DNA of 64,000 bases, from NCBI RefSeq assembly GCF_000378825.1, contig NZ_KB900388.1, positions 1,363,947 through 1,427,946 of the forward strand, in the 5' to 3' direction. This DNA is from Salinispora vitiensis (GTDB lineage Bacteria > Actinomycetota > Actinomycetes > Mycobacteriales > Micromonosporaceae). Below are positions 44,960 to 53,773 of this stretch, piece by piece. Below the pieces are notes generated by a model. It was given only the letters and a program-made list of their open reading frames with translations. It made no database searches and was not told the origin of the DNA. Every line of letters begins with the position of its first letter. Position 1 is the first letter of the stretch. The translations under genes and the position numbers were made by a program.

Positions 44960-46096
44960 GTGCGGGTCGAAACGAAGCGGGTGCTGGTGGTGGACGCCGG
45001 CATCGCACTCGCCGCCGTGGCCGGCTGTTTGGGGCTCGGCCTCATCGGACTACCGGCCTGGTACTGGTCGGCGGCGCTGGCCTCGTTGCTGGCGATCCGC
45101 CGGGTCGCACCGCTAACCATGCTCGGGCTCGCGGCGCTCAGCTCGGGCACGCAGGTGCTGGTGACGCAGAGCGTCGTCTTCCCCGGCGACCTCGTCGGCT
45201 TGGTCGCCATGCACGCAGTCGCCGCATACGCCACCGAGCGGATGCGGCACGCCGGCCTCCTGCTTGGCCTGACCGGCGCCCTGGCGGTGACCGGCTACGC
45301 CCTGCACACCGTGCCGAGTTGGCCGGGCGGCGCCGGGCTGCTCGGCAGCGTGATCGTGGCTACGTCGCTCGCCGCCTGGTCAACCGGGTTGCGGCACCGC
45401 CAGCAGCGCAATGCCGTGGCGCATGCCGAGCATCGCCGGCGGCTCGCCGAAGCGGAGAGCGCCGTCCGCTCCCAACTCGCGGTGCACGAGGAGCGGACCC
45501 GGATCAACCGCGAGATGCACGACATCATCGCGCACTCGCTGGCCTCGATCATCGCTCAGGCCGAGGGTGGGCGGGTCGCCGCCCGGGCCGACGCCGTCGT
45601 CGCCGGTCCACTGTTCGACCAGATCGCGAGCACCGGCCGGGAAGCACTCACCGACGTCAAACGCCTGCTCACCACCGTCGCCGAAGCGGACGACGAGCTG
45701 GACGCCAAGGGGCTACCCGCGCTACCCACGCTCCTGACCAGCGTCGCCGCCGCTGGTCTCCCGGTGACCCTGACAACGGAGGGAGTCGAGCAGCCCCTCG
45801 GGCCCGGGATGGATCTCGCCGTCTACCGGGTGATCCAGGAATCGCTCACCAACGTCATCAAGCACGCACCCCGGCAACAGGCGCAGCTGCGGATGCACTG
45901 GCAGCCTGGGCTACTCACCGTCGCCGTGACCAGCCCACTGTTGGGGCACGATGGCAGTGCGCCGGTTCCGGGGCAGGGCCTGGCCGGCATTCGGCAGCGT
46001 TGCGCGCTGTTCGACGGAGGCTGCACGGTGACCACCGGGGCAGAGTTCACGGTCACCACCCGGTGGCCGCTGGTCCAGGAGGGAACGCTGTCGTGA
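44960..46096 (+). CDS. Sensor histidine kinase (NarL-partner type) with membrane domain
   Basis: A 378-residue kinase with about five N-terminal helices (LVVDAGIALAAVAGCLGLGL; SAALASLLAIRRVAPLTMLG; LVGLVAMHAVAAYATERM; LLLGLTGALAVTGYAL; LLGSVIVATSLAAW), a coiled linker, the HisKA_3 motif INREMHDIIAHSLASIIAQA and a minimal HATPase (IQESLTNVIKHAP, GQGLAGIRQRCALF). Helix-only sensing suits detection of membrane stress or the neighbouring transporter. GTG at 44960 is the likely start because the reading frame upstream crosses the palindrome; no clear Shine-Dalgarno. It overlaps the regulator by four bases. Confidence 0.85.
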   Translation: MRVETKRVLVVDAGIALAAVAGCLGLGLIGLPAWYWSAALASLLAIRRVAPLTMLGLAALSSGTQVLVTQSVVFPGDLVGLVAMHAVAAYATERMRHAGLLLGLTGALAVTGYALHTVPSWPGGAGLLGSVIVATSLAAWSTGLRHRQQRNAVAHAEHRRRLAEAESAVRSQLAVHEERTRINREMHDIIAHSLASIIAQAEGGRVAARADAVVAGPLFDQIASTGREALTDVKRLLTTVAEADDELDAKGLPALPTLLTSVAAAGLPVTLTTEGVEQPLGPGMDLAVYRVIQESLTNVIKHAPRQQAQLRMHWQPGLLTVAVTSPLLGHDGSAPVPGQGLAGIRQRCALFDGGCTVTTGAEFTVTTRWPLVQEGTLS

Positions 46097-46749
46097 CCGA
46101 GCCGCCCATCACGGTGCTCATCGCCGACGACCAGGACCTCGTCCGCACGGGATTCACGCTCGTCGTCAACTCCGCCACCGACCTGCGGGTGGTCGCCACC
46201 GCCGCCACCGGCGCGGAGGCGGTAGACCTCGCCGCTGCGCACCAGCCGGACGTCATTCTGATGGACATTCGGATGCCCCACACCGACGGTATTACCGCCA
46301 CCCGAACCATCCTCGCCGCCCCCGGGCCCCGCCCGAAGATCATCGCGCTGACCACGTACGACAGCGACGACTACGCGACCCGGATCCTCAACGCCGGCGC
46401 CAGCGGCTACCTACTCAAGGACTCGACCGCCGAGGCGCTCACCGCGGCCATTCGCACCGTGCACCGGGGAGAGGTCGTCCTCGCACCCGCAACCACCCGG
46501 CGCCTAGCCGCCGGTCAGGACCGGCCGAGCCCGGCTCAGCGGGGCACAGTCATCGATGACTTCACCGACCGGGAACGTGACGTCTTCCACCTGATCGTGG
46601 CGGGAGCGAGCAACGCCGAGATCGCCCAACGGCTACACCTCGCCGAGGTCACGGTGAAGACCCACGTCGGCCGGGTGCTGGCGAAGCTCGGCGTACGGGA
46701 CCGCGTCAACATCGTGATCTGGGCATACCGCAACGGCGTCGTCCACTGA
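46093..46749 (+). CDS. NarL/FixJ-family response regulator
   Basis: A 218-residue regulator: receiver with DDQDLVRTG, phospho-acceptor Asp in DVILMDIRMPHTDGITATR and Lys in GYLLKDSTAEA; LuxR-type HTH with FTDRERDVFHLIVAGASNAE and VTVKTHVGRVLAKLGVRDR. GTG start overlaps the kinase stop (GTGA). It probably binds the GATACC dyad upstream of the transporter and of its own operon. Confidence 0.93.
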   Translation: MTEPPITVLIADDQDLVRTGFTLVVNSATDLRVVATAATGAEAVDLAAAHQPDVILMDIRMPHTDGITATRTILAAPGPRPKIIALTTYDSDDYATRILNAGASGYLLKDSTAEALTAAIRTVHRGEVVLAPATTRRLAAGQDRPSPAQRGTVIDDFTDRERDVFHLIVAGASNAEIAQRLHLAEVTVKTHVGRVLAKLGVRDRVNIVIWAYRNGVVH

Positions 46750-47052
46750 GCCTTTCCGCGTAGCGGGTCGGGACGTTGGGTGATCAGGCGGCTCTACACC
46801 CCAGCTATGAGGGCAGCTCGACAGCGGACGGCACAGCACCGCCTGGTCACGGCAGGACGACGCCCGGTCGCCCCGGCGTCCCCGTTCCAGGCTGAGCAGG
46901 TCGGCCAGGCACCGCACGCTCTCCCGTCGGATCCCGCAACCCGGCGGCCTCGGCTAGGCCCACCGCGTACTGTCTTCCTGAACAGACGCGCATGGCAGGC
47001 GCGGAGCGTTTGTCGAGCAACCGGAAGCCCCATTCCGACTGGGAGTACGACA
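46750..47052. other. Intergenic stretch with no supported gene
   Basis: The 303 bases between the response regulator and the SDR hold no frame with recognisable similarity or a convincing start. GGGAG at 47041-47045 is the ribosome binding site of the SDR. Confidence 0.6.
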
Positions 47053-47910
47053 TTGAGTACGGGTACGAATCGCTGCGTCCTGATCACTGGAACGTCCTCC
47101 GGCATCGGACTGGCCACCGCCATCGCCTGCGCCCGAGCGGGCTGGACGACCGTGGCCACGATGCGGGACACCACAAAGGCGGAGGCGCTGAACGCCGCCG
47201 CGGCGGCCGCCGGGGTGTCCCTGGACATCCGGGCCCTCGACGTCACCGGCGAGTCGGTCCGGGAGAGTATCGACTCGGTGGCGGCTGAGCACGGCCGGCT
47301 CGACGCCGTGATCAACAACGCTGGCGCCGCGTTCCTCGGCACCGTCGAGAACGACGACCTCGCCGACATCCGTGCCTGCGTAGAGGTGAACTTCTTCGGC
47401 GTGATCCAGGTGTCCCAGGCGGCGATGCCGCACCTGCGGGCCAACGGCGGCCGCCTCCTGACCATCAGCAGCGTCGGTGGCAGCGTCGGGCAGCCCTTCA
47501 ACGAGGCGTATTGTGCCGCGAAATTCGCCGTCGAGGGCTTCATGCAATCGCTGGCGCCGGTCGCCCGCACGGTCGGCGTGCAGGTCGGTGTCGTCGAGCC
47601 GGCCGCAGTGACCAGCGAGTTCGTGGCCAACGCCAACGTGGACATCCCAGCAATGGTGGCGCAGGCCGGGCCGTACGCGCCGGCGCTGACCGCGTACGTG
47701 CAGCGGGTCCAGTCGATGTACGAGGCGGACACCGGCAAGCCCCAGACGTCCGACGAGGTCGCAGCTGTGGTCATGGAGGTGCTGACCGCGCCGGAGCTAC
47801 CCTTCCGGACGCAGACCTCGAACGAGGCTCGGGACTTTGTGGGCCGGTCGCTGTCGGACCTCAATGGTTCGGCCGTCCTCGGGGAGACCCGGGGCTGGGT
47901 CGGCCAGTAG
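47053..47910 (+). CDS. Short-chain dehydrogenase/reductase
   Basis: A 285-residue classical SDR: cofactor motif LITGTSSGIGLATAIACARA (TGxxxGIG), NNAG in DAVINNAGAAFLGTV, Ser of the triad in LLTISSVGGSVG, and the YxxxK motif in AYCAAKFAVEGFM. The start is taken as TTG at 47053, because GGGAG stands seven bases upstream and similarity begins at once; no ATG/GTG fits as well. The 3' end overlaps the convergent exporter gene by 50 bases. Substrate unknown. Confidence 0.85.
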   Translation: MSTGTNRCVLITGTSSGIGLATAIACARAGWTTVATMRDTTKAEALNAAAAAAGVSLDIRALDVTGESVRESIDSVAAEHGRLDAVINNAGAAFLGTVENDDLADIRACVEVNFFGVIQVSQAAMPHLRANGGRLLTISSVGGSVGQPFNEAYCAAKFAVEGFMQSLAPVARTVGVQVGVVEPAAVTSEFVANANVDIPAMVAQAGPYAPALTAYVQRVQSMYEADTGKPQTSDEVAAVVMEVLTAPELPFRTQTSNEARDFVGRSLSDLNGSAVLGETRGWVGQ

Positions 47911-49483
47911 GGCCGACGGCCTCCCGACCGAGGTGCGGTGGGGACGAGCCGGCGGAAGCCGGCCGCTCCGCCGTCGGGCGAACCCGGCGCAGCAGCGACG
48001 CCGACAGCACGGCGAGGAGCACTGCCAGCCCGGCGCTCACCCCGCCAGCGGTGTTGAAGCCACTGGTGAACGCGGCCCGCGCCGCCTCCAGCAGTGCCGC
48101 GCCGGCCGGTTCGGGCAGCTGCTCGGCGACGACGGTGGCGCCAGTGAGGGATTCCGCAGCCGCCTCGGCGGCATCTCCCGGCAGGCCCACCGGGACGGCG
48201 GGGGTGACCGCACTGCGGTAGACCGCGGTGCCGATGCTGCCCAGCAGCGCGACGCCGAGCGCGACACCGAGTTCGGTGCTGGTCTCGGAGATCGACGATG
48301 CGGACCCGGCCCGCTGTGGTGGAGCGGCCCCGATGATCAGGTCGGTACCCAACACGGCTCCGGGGCCGAAACCGAGGTAGACGAGCACCAGGCCGAGCAC
48401 TGCCAGGCCGAGCCCCCCGGCACTGCCCACTAGGCCGATCAGCGAGTAGCCGACCGCCGCGACCGCCATGCCCCCGGCCACCACGTAACCCGGGGTGACG
48501 CGCCGCGCGAGCAGCGGCGCCAGCATCGACCCGAGCAGCATGGCGATCGCGTACGGCACCATCCACAGGCCGGCCCGCAGCGGGGAGAGACCCGCGACGA
48601 GTTGGGCGTACTGCGCGAAGAGCAGCGCGATGCCGCCGATGGTGGTCCCACCGACCAGCATGATGAGCAGCGCCGCGCTGAAGGTGCGGTTGGCGAAGAG
48701 GCGGATCTCCAGCAGCGGGTGGGCGAGCCGGCGCTGCCGGCGGACGAAGACCGCACCGACCACGAGGCCGACGATCATGGCCAACAGCGGCACCACGCCG
48801 AGGCCGTCCTTGGCCAACTCCTTGAGGCCCCAGACGACCGGTAGGACGGTGACCAGGGAGAGCGCGACGCTCACCAGGTCCAGTCGACCGGCGTCGGGAT
48901 TTCGGTACTCCGGCAACAGGACCGGAGCGGCGATCAGCAGTACGGCCATCACGGGTACGGCGAGCAGGAACACCGAGCCCCACCAGAAGGACTCGAGCAG
49001 GGCCCCACCGATCAGTGGGCCGAGGATCGAGCCGATCATGAAACAGCTCATCCAGATGCCGATGGCCACGGTACGCTGCTGCGGATCGCGGAACATGTTG
49101 CTGATCAGCGACAGGGTTGACGGCATCAGCGTCGCGCCGGCGACCCCCAGCAGTGCCCGCGTGCCGATCAGCATCTCGGCGCTGTTCGAGTACGCGGCGA
49201 CGATCGAGGCCACGCCGAAGGCAGCGGCGCCGATCATCAGGAGGCGCCGTCGGCCGATCCGGTCACCGAGGGTACCCATCGTGACCAGGAATCCGGCGAT
49301 CATGAACCCGTAGCTGTCCATAATCCACAGCAGTTGCGCGGCATCCGGCGCCAGGTCGGCGCTCAACTGCGGTAACGCCAGGTAGAGCACGTTTAGGTCA
49401 AGTGCCAGCAGCAGCGTGGGCAGGGCGAGCACCGCGAGCCCCACCCAGTCCCGCCGGCCGGCCCGACTCTCGTCGATGTCCAT
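47861..49483 (-). CDS. DHA2-family (EmrB/QacA) multidrug exporter
   Basis: A 540-residue, 14-helix major facilitator: helix 1 GLAVLALPTLLLALDLNVLY, motif A GTLGDRIGRRRLLMIG, motif C GSILGPLIGGALLESFWWGS, and a long C-terminal external loop and tail rich in Ala/Pro. Different from the exporter at 14.2 kb. ATG at 49483 follows GGAGAA by six bases; an upstream frame start at 49510 lacks this. It ends inside the SDR gene on the other strand (50-base overlap). Confidence 0.9.
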   Translation of the reverse strand: MDIDESRAGRRDWVGLAVLALPTLLLALDLNVLYLALPQLSADLAPDAAQLLWIMDSYGFMIAGFLVTMGTLGDRIGRRRLLMIGAAAFGVASIVAAYSNSAEMLIGTRALLGVAGATLMPSTLSLISNMFRDPQQRTVAIGIWMSCFMIGSILGPLIGGALLESFWWGSVFLLAVPVMAVLLIAAPVLLPEYRNPDAGRLDLVSVALSLVTVLPVVWGLKELAKDGLGVVPLLAMIVGLVVGAVFVRRQRRLAHPLLEIRLFANRTFSAALLIMLVGGTTIGGIALLFAQYAQLVAGLSPLRAGLWMVPYAIAMLLGSMLAPLLARRVTPGYVVAGGMAVAAVGYSLIGLVGSAGGLGLAVLGLVLVYLGFGPGAVLGTDLIIGAAPPQRAGSASSISETSTELGVALGVALLGSIGTAVYRSAVTPAVPVGLPGDAAEAAAESLTGATVVAEQLPEPAGAALLEAARAAFTSGFNTAGGVSAGLAVLLAVLSASLLRRVRPTAERPASAGSSPPHLGREAVGPTGRPSPGSPRGRPNH

Positions 49484-49520
49484 GAAGAGTTCTCCGTCGG
49501 GTACGCGCACGGTTCCGGAT

Positions 49521-50189
49521 CTACCTGTCGTAGTCGTCGTGCAGCCGCCACCAGCTGTACGGCGTACCCTGTGGCCGCCCGCCCGGAGTGTCCTCCCAGT
49601 TCTCCTGCCGGCCCAGCGGGGTCAGGTCGAGCAGGGTCCAGTTACTGCCGAGGGCCTCAACGCCACGCCCGGTGGTGAAGTACGTGCGGTACACCTCGTC
49701 GCCGTCGCGCAGGAAGACACTCAGGCCAAAGGACTCCCCCGCCTCCGACGTCAGCCCGAAGTCGGGGTTGAAGTCGGTGCCGTAGGAGGAGTACCAGGGC
49801 AACGTCCAGCCCATCCGCTCCTGGAACGGGGTGATCTCAGCCCGGGGCGCCCGCGAGATCAACGCGAGTGTGGTGTCCCGCGCGTTCAGGTGGGCCGAGT
49901 GCCCGAGGTTGTCCACGAACATGGAGCAGCCCTCGCACACGTGCGACGAGCCGGGGGTGAACATGAAGTGGTAGACGATCAGCTGCCGCCGCCCCTCGAA
50001 CAGGTCGGCCAGGCCGACCCGGCCGGCGGGCCCGTCGAAGACGTACTTCTGCTCGATGCGGGTCATCGGCAGCCGGCGGCGCTCGGCGGCGAGCGCGTCC
50101 CGGGCTCGGGTCGCCTCCTTCTCCTTGACCAGCAGCCGCTCCCGCGCGGACTGCCACTCCTGCGCGGACACAACCGGTGGCAGATTCAC
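49521..50189 (-). CDS. DUF899 thioredoxin-like protein
   Basis: A 222-residue DUF899 protein: EWQSARERLLVKEKEATRAR, then LPMTRIEQKYVFDGPAGRVG, YHFMFTPGSSHVCEGCSMFV with a CEGC pair at the thioredoxin-like site, and the C-terminal GTPYSWWRLHDDYDR. The family has a thioredoxin fold and is often induced with redox or drug genes; its reaction is unknown. GTG start with GGAGAAA upstream. It lies upstream of, and in the same direction as, the exporter gene, so the two may be co-transcribed. Confidence 0.88.
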   Translation of the reverse strand: MNLPPVVSAQEWQSARERLLVKEKEATRARDALAAERRRLPMTRIEQKYVFDGPAGRVGLADLFEGRRQLIVYHFMFTPGSSHVCEGCSMFVDNLGHSAHLNARDTTLALISRAPRAEITPFQERMGWTLPWYSSYGTDFNPDFGLTSEAGESFGLSVFLRDGDEVYRTYFTTGRGVEALGSNWTLLDLTPLGRQENWEDTPGGRPQGTPYSWWRLHDDYDR

Positions 50190-50327
50190 GATCTTTCTCC
50201 GTTCCTGGATACGGCCGGTGGGTTCCAGCTTCCTGGTCCACCCTGTCCGGCCGCGCTCTCGGTCCACTCCCAGTCCGCTCCCGGCGAAATCACGCCCGTT
50301 GTCGGGGCCCTGGGCTACGGTGCCCCC

Positions 50328-53300
50328 ATGCGTTTCGGGCTCCTCGGTCCGCTGGGCGTCTGGACGGCGGACGGCACCCCGGTCACCGTGCCCGATGCGA
50401 AGGTCCGTCTCCTGCTCGCCGTTCTGCTGGCCCACGAAGGGCAGCCGGTGTCGATCGACCGGCTCCTCGAACACCTCTGGGCGGACCTTCCACCGGGCAA
50501 CCCGACCGGGGCACTGCAGACGAAGGTCTGGCGACTACGCCGTGCCCTGAACTCCGCGACTCCCGGCGCCCGCGACCACGTGGTCTCCCACCCACCGGGG
50601 TACCTGCTCCGCACCGGCCCGGAACCGACCGACGCCGAACGGTTCACGGCCTTGCTGGCACAGGCCGCCAACACCACCGCCGCACCCAACCGGGCCGCGC
50701 TCCTCGACGAGGCGCTCGGGCTGTGGCGTGGCCCGGTGCTGGCCGATTTCCCCGAGGCCCCGTTCGCCACGGCACTGGCGGCGCGGCTGGCGGAGCAGCG
50801 GTTGACCGCCATCGAGGATCGGGCCGAGGCCCGGCTCGCCCTCGGCGAGCACCACCCGCACAGCGGGGAGCTCGCCGACCTGATGACCCGCCACCCGTAC
50901 CGGGAGCGCCTGCGTGCCCTGCACCTGCGGGTGCTGTACCGCGCGGGCCGACAGGGTGAGGCGCTGGACTGCTACGACCGGTTCCGCCGGCAGCTCGCCG
51001 ACGAGCTGGGCGTGGACCCGGGTCCCGAGCTGGTCGCCCTCCACCGGGCGATCCTGGCCCAGGACCCGGCGCTGCTCGCCCCACCGGCGACGAGCAGCCC
51101 GGCCACCATCGCGCCACCTCCGTCGGGCGCGGTGCCGCCGGCACGGGTACCGGGAAACCTTCCCGTAGCACTGACCGAGCTGATCGGCCGGGAGGAGGCG
51201 GTACGCGACCTCCACCGCCTCCTCGACGCCGGCCGGCTGGTAACCCTGGTGGGCTCCGGTGGGGTGGGCAAGACCCGCATGGCGGTCGAGGCGGCCCACC
51301 AGGCAGCCGGGGCGTACCCGGACGGGGTGTGGCTGGTGGAGCTCGCGGCCCTGGAAGCTGACCCGGCGGTCCTGGCCGGGGCGATCCTCGCGGTGCTCGG
51401 CGTCCGCGAACACGCGGAGCGCCCACCCGCCGCACCGCCCGCCACGCCGGCCGAACGGCTGCTGGCGGCGCTGCGCGGTCGCCGGCTCCTGCTGCTCTTG
51501 GACAACTGCGAACACGTCGTCGATCCCGTCGCCGAGCTGGCCGACCGGATACTGCGACACGCGCCGGGCGTCCGTCTGTTGGCCAGCAGCCAGGAGCCGC
51601 TGGGCGTCGCCGGCGAGCAGGTCTGCGCCGTACCCCCACTGGCCCTGCCGGATCCCACGGTCGGCGACCCGGTGCTGCTCGCCCGGGCGAGCGCGGTCCG
51701 GCTCTTCGTCACCCGGGCGAGAGCCGCCGCGCCCGCGTTCACGCTCGACGAGACGAACGCCCGGGAGGTCGCCGAGCTGTGCCATCGGCTCGACGGCATC
51801 CCGCTGGCGCTGGAGCTGGCCGCCACCCGGGTCCGCGCACTGGGAGTCCGCGGTCTGCTGACCCGGATCGACGATCGATTCCGGGTACTGACCCGCGGGC
51901 ACCGGGGCGCACCACCCCGCCAGCAGACCCTCCGCGCGATGATCGACTGGAGCTGGGAGCTGCTCGGCGAGCCCGAACAGCTCGTCCTGCGGCGGCTCGC
52001 GGTGCACGCGGACGGTTGCACGCTGGAGGCCGCCGAGGTGGTGTGTGCCGATGATGATCTCCCTGCCGACCAGATTCTCGACCTGGTGGCCCGCCTGGTC
52101 GACCGCTCGCTGGTGGTCCTGGCCGAGACGCCGGTCGGGCCGCGGCACCGGCTGCTGGAATCCGTGGCGGCCTACTGCGCCGAGCGGTTGCGGGAGGCGA
52201 ACGAGGCGGCAACGGTCCGCCGCCGTCACCGGCGGTACTACACCGCGCTGGCCCGGCGGGCCGACGAGGAGCTGCGCGGCCCGAAGCAGCGGCAGTGGCT
52301 GGCCCGGCTCGACCAGGAGACCGCCAACCTGCGGCAGGCGCTGGACGACGCGGTCGCCGACGGCGATGCGGCGGGGGCACTCGACCTGAGCACCGCGCTG
52401 GCCTGGTACGGCTACCTGCGGGGCCGGCTGCGGGAGACGCGCCGCTCAATCGAGGCCGCGCTCGCTGTCGCCGGTCCCGCGCCGGCGACGCCACGGGCCG
52501 CCGCCGCCTGCTGGCGCGCCGGCTTCGCGTTGCTGGAGCGCGGTGGGGAACACGCGCCGCTGGTTGCCCCCGCGCTGAACGGCTGGCCGGCCGGGGAGGG
52601 GTTGGTGGCGCGGGCGCGGGCCGTGGCCTTCCTCGGGCTCGCCCTGCTCAACACCGGCGATGTGGCCGGCAGCACGGCCCTCGTCCAGGAGGTGTTGCCG
52701 GAGTTCGAGCGGCTCGGCGACCGATGGGGCGTCGCCGCCGCGCTGAGCCTGCGTGCGAGTCAGGCACTGGCTCAGGGCGACCTGGCGGCGGTACGCCGGG
52801 ACGGCGAACGTGCCGTCGTCCTCTTCCGCGAACTGGGCGACCGGTGGGGCCAGTTGCAGGCGTCCTTCCCGCTCACCAACCGGGCTGAGGCCACCGGGGA
52901 CTATCCGGAAGCGGCCCGGCTGCACCGGGAAGGCTTGGAGCTGGCCGAGGGTCTGGGGCTGTGGCTGGAGGCCGCGGACCGGCTCTCCGGCCTGGGCCGC
53001 ATCGCGCTCCTCGCCGGCGACTACGACCGGGCCCGCGAGTTCCACGAGCGCGCGCTGCGGCTGGCCGCCGAGCAGAGCTGCAAACCGGCGGAGCTGTACG
53101 CGCAGATCGGGCTGGGGCTCGGTGCCCGCCGCGAGGGCCGCCTCGCCGATGCGGAGCGGCTGCTGCGCGGCGTCCTGGACTGGACCCGGCAGCCAGGCCT
53201 GGACGCCGACGTGGTGCGGGCCCTGCTCCTGGCGGAGCTGGGTTTCATCGCCGAGCTACAGGGAGCCGCCACCGACGCGGACACCCTGCACGCCGAGTCG

Positions 53301-53648
53301 TTCGCCCTGGCGAGTGCCGTCGGCGACCCGCGGGCGCAGGCGCTGGCGCTGGAGGGGCTGGCCGGCGCGGCGGTTATCGACGGCCGCGCCGAGCAGGCGG
53401 CCCGCCTGCTCGGCGCAGCGGCGATGGCGCGCGACTCGGTGGGCGCGCCACTGCCGGCCGGGGAGCGGGGAGACGTGGACCGAATCACCGCCGCCGCCCG
53501 CGCCGCGCTGGGTGCCCCGAATTTCGCCACGGAGTTCGACCGGGGTACGGGGCTGCGCCCCGAACAGGCGTATGACCTCTCCGGGACGCACGGAGCTCAT
53601 GCTGTGCATGGGGCCGGTGCAACTCGGCCATCGGTGGACGTGGGGTGA
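50328..53648 (+). CDS. AfsR/SARP-like large regulator (OmpR-type HTH, BTAD, NB-ARC, TPR)
   Basis: A 1106-residue STAND-type regulator. Residues 1-90 form an OmpR-type winged helix (RFGLLGPLGVWTADGTPVTV, LLLAVLLAHEGQPVSIDRLL, GALQTKVWRLRRAL), 95-240 the bacterial transcriptional activation domain (RYRERL-like segment, YRAGRQGEALDCYDRFRRQL). An NTPase follows with Walker A LVGSGGVGKTRMA and Walker B RLLLLLDNCEHVVD, then a winged helix and about 500 residues of TPR-like helices. The layout fits AfsR-like activators of secondary metabolism or cell physiology. No biosynthetic cluster is seen nearby, so its target is unknown. Confidence 0.92.
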   Translation: MRFGLLGPLGVWTADGTPVTVPDAKVRLLLAVLLAHEGQPVSIDRLLEHLWADLPPGNPTGALQTKVWRLRRALNSATPGARDHVVSHPPGYLLRTGPEPTDAERFTALLAQAANTTAAPNRAALLDEALGLWRGPVLADFPEAPFATALAARLAEQRLTAIEDRAEARLALGEHHPHSGELADLMTRHPYRERLRALHLRVLYRAGRQGEALDCYDRFRRQLADELGVDPGPELVALHRAILAQDPALLAPPATSSPATIAPPPSGAVPPARVPGNLPVALTELIGREEAVRDLHRLLDAGRLVTLVGSGGVGKTRMAVEAAHQAAGAYPDGVWLVELAALEADPAVLAGAILAVLGVREHAERPPAAPPATPAERLLAALRGRRLLLLLDNCEHVVDPVAELADRILRHAPGVRLLASSQEPLGVAGEQVCAVPPLALPDPTVGDPVLLARASAVRLFVTRARAAAPAFTLDETNAREVAELCHRLDGIPLALELAATRVRALGVRGLLTRIDDRFRVLTRGHRGAPPRQQTLRAMIDWSWELLGEPEQLVLRRLAVHADGCTLEAAEVVCADDDLPADQILDLVARLVDRSLVVLAETPVGPRHRLLESVAAYCAERLREANEAATVRRRHRRYYTALARRADEELRGPKQRQWLARLDQETANLRQALDDAVADGDAAGALDLSTALAWYGYLRGRLRETRRSIEAALAVAGPAPATPRAAAACWRAGFALLERGGEHAPLVAPALNGWPAGEGLVARARAVAFLGLALLNTGDVAGSTALVQEVLPEFERLGDRWGVAAALSLRASQALAQGDLAAVRRDGERAVVLFRELGDRWGQLQASFPLTNRAEATGDYPEAARLHREGLELAEGLGLWLEAADRLSGLGRIALLAGDYDRAREFHERALRLAAEQSCKPAELYAQIGLGLGARREGRLADAERLLRGVLDWTRQPGLDADVVRALLLAELGFIAELQGAATDADTLHAESFALASAVGDPRAQALALEGLAGAAVIDGRAEQAARLLGAAAMARDSVGAPLPAGERGDVDRITAAARAALGAPNFATEFDRGTGLRPEQAYDLSGTHGAHAVHGAGATRPSVDVG

Positions 53649-53773
53649 CTCAGGCCGGCTCCTTCCAGGCTTTGACGACCGAACGACAGAGTCGGCACGA
53701 GGCGAACCGAGATGCCGTCCGGTTTGGCAATGACCCGTTCGTACGTGTATTGCTCAATTTGAGCCGAGGCCGG

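Noticed and set aside
46750..47052. Possible small minus-strand gene before the SDR
   Set aside because: Frames there lack a ribosome binding site and family similarity and would overlap the SDR promoter.
53752..53764. GCTCAATTTGAGC palindrome between the AfsR-like and radical SAM genes
   Set aside because: A 6+6 dyad, but it lies at the 3' ends of two convergent genes, has too little GC for a terminator and no promoter to regulate.
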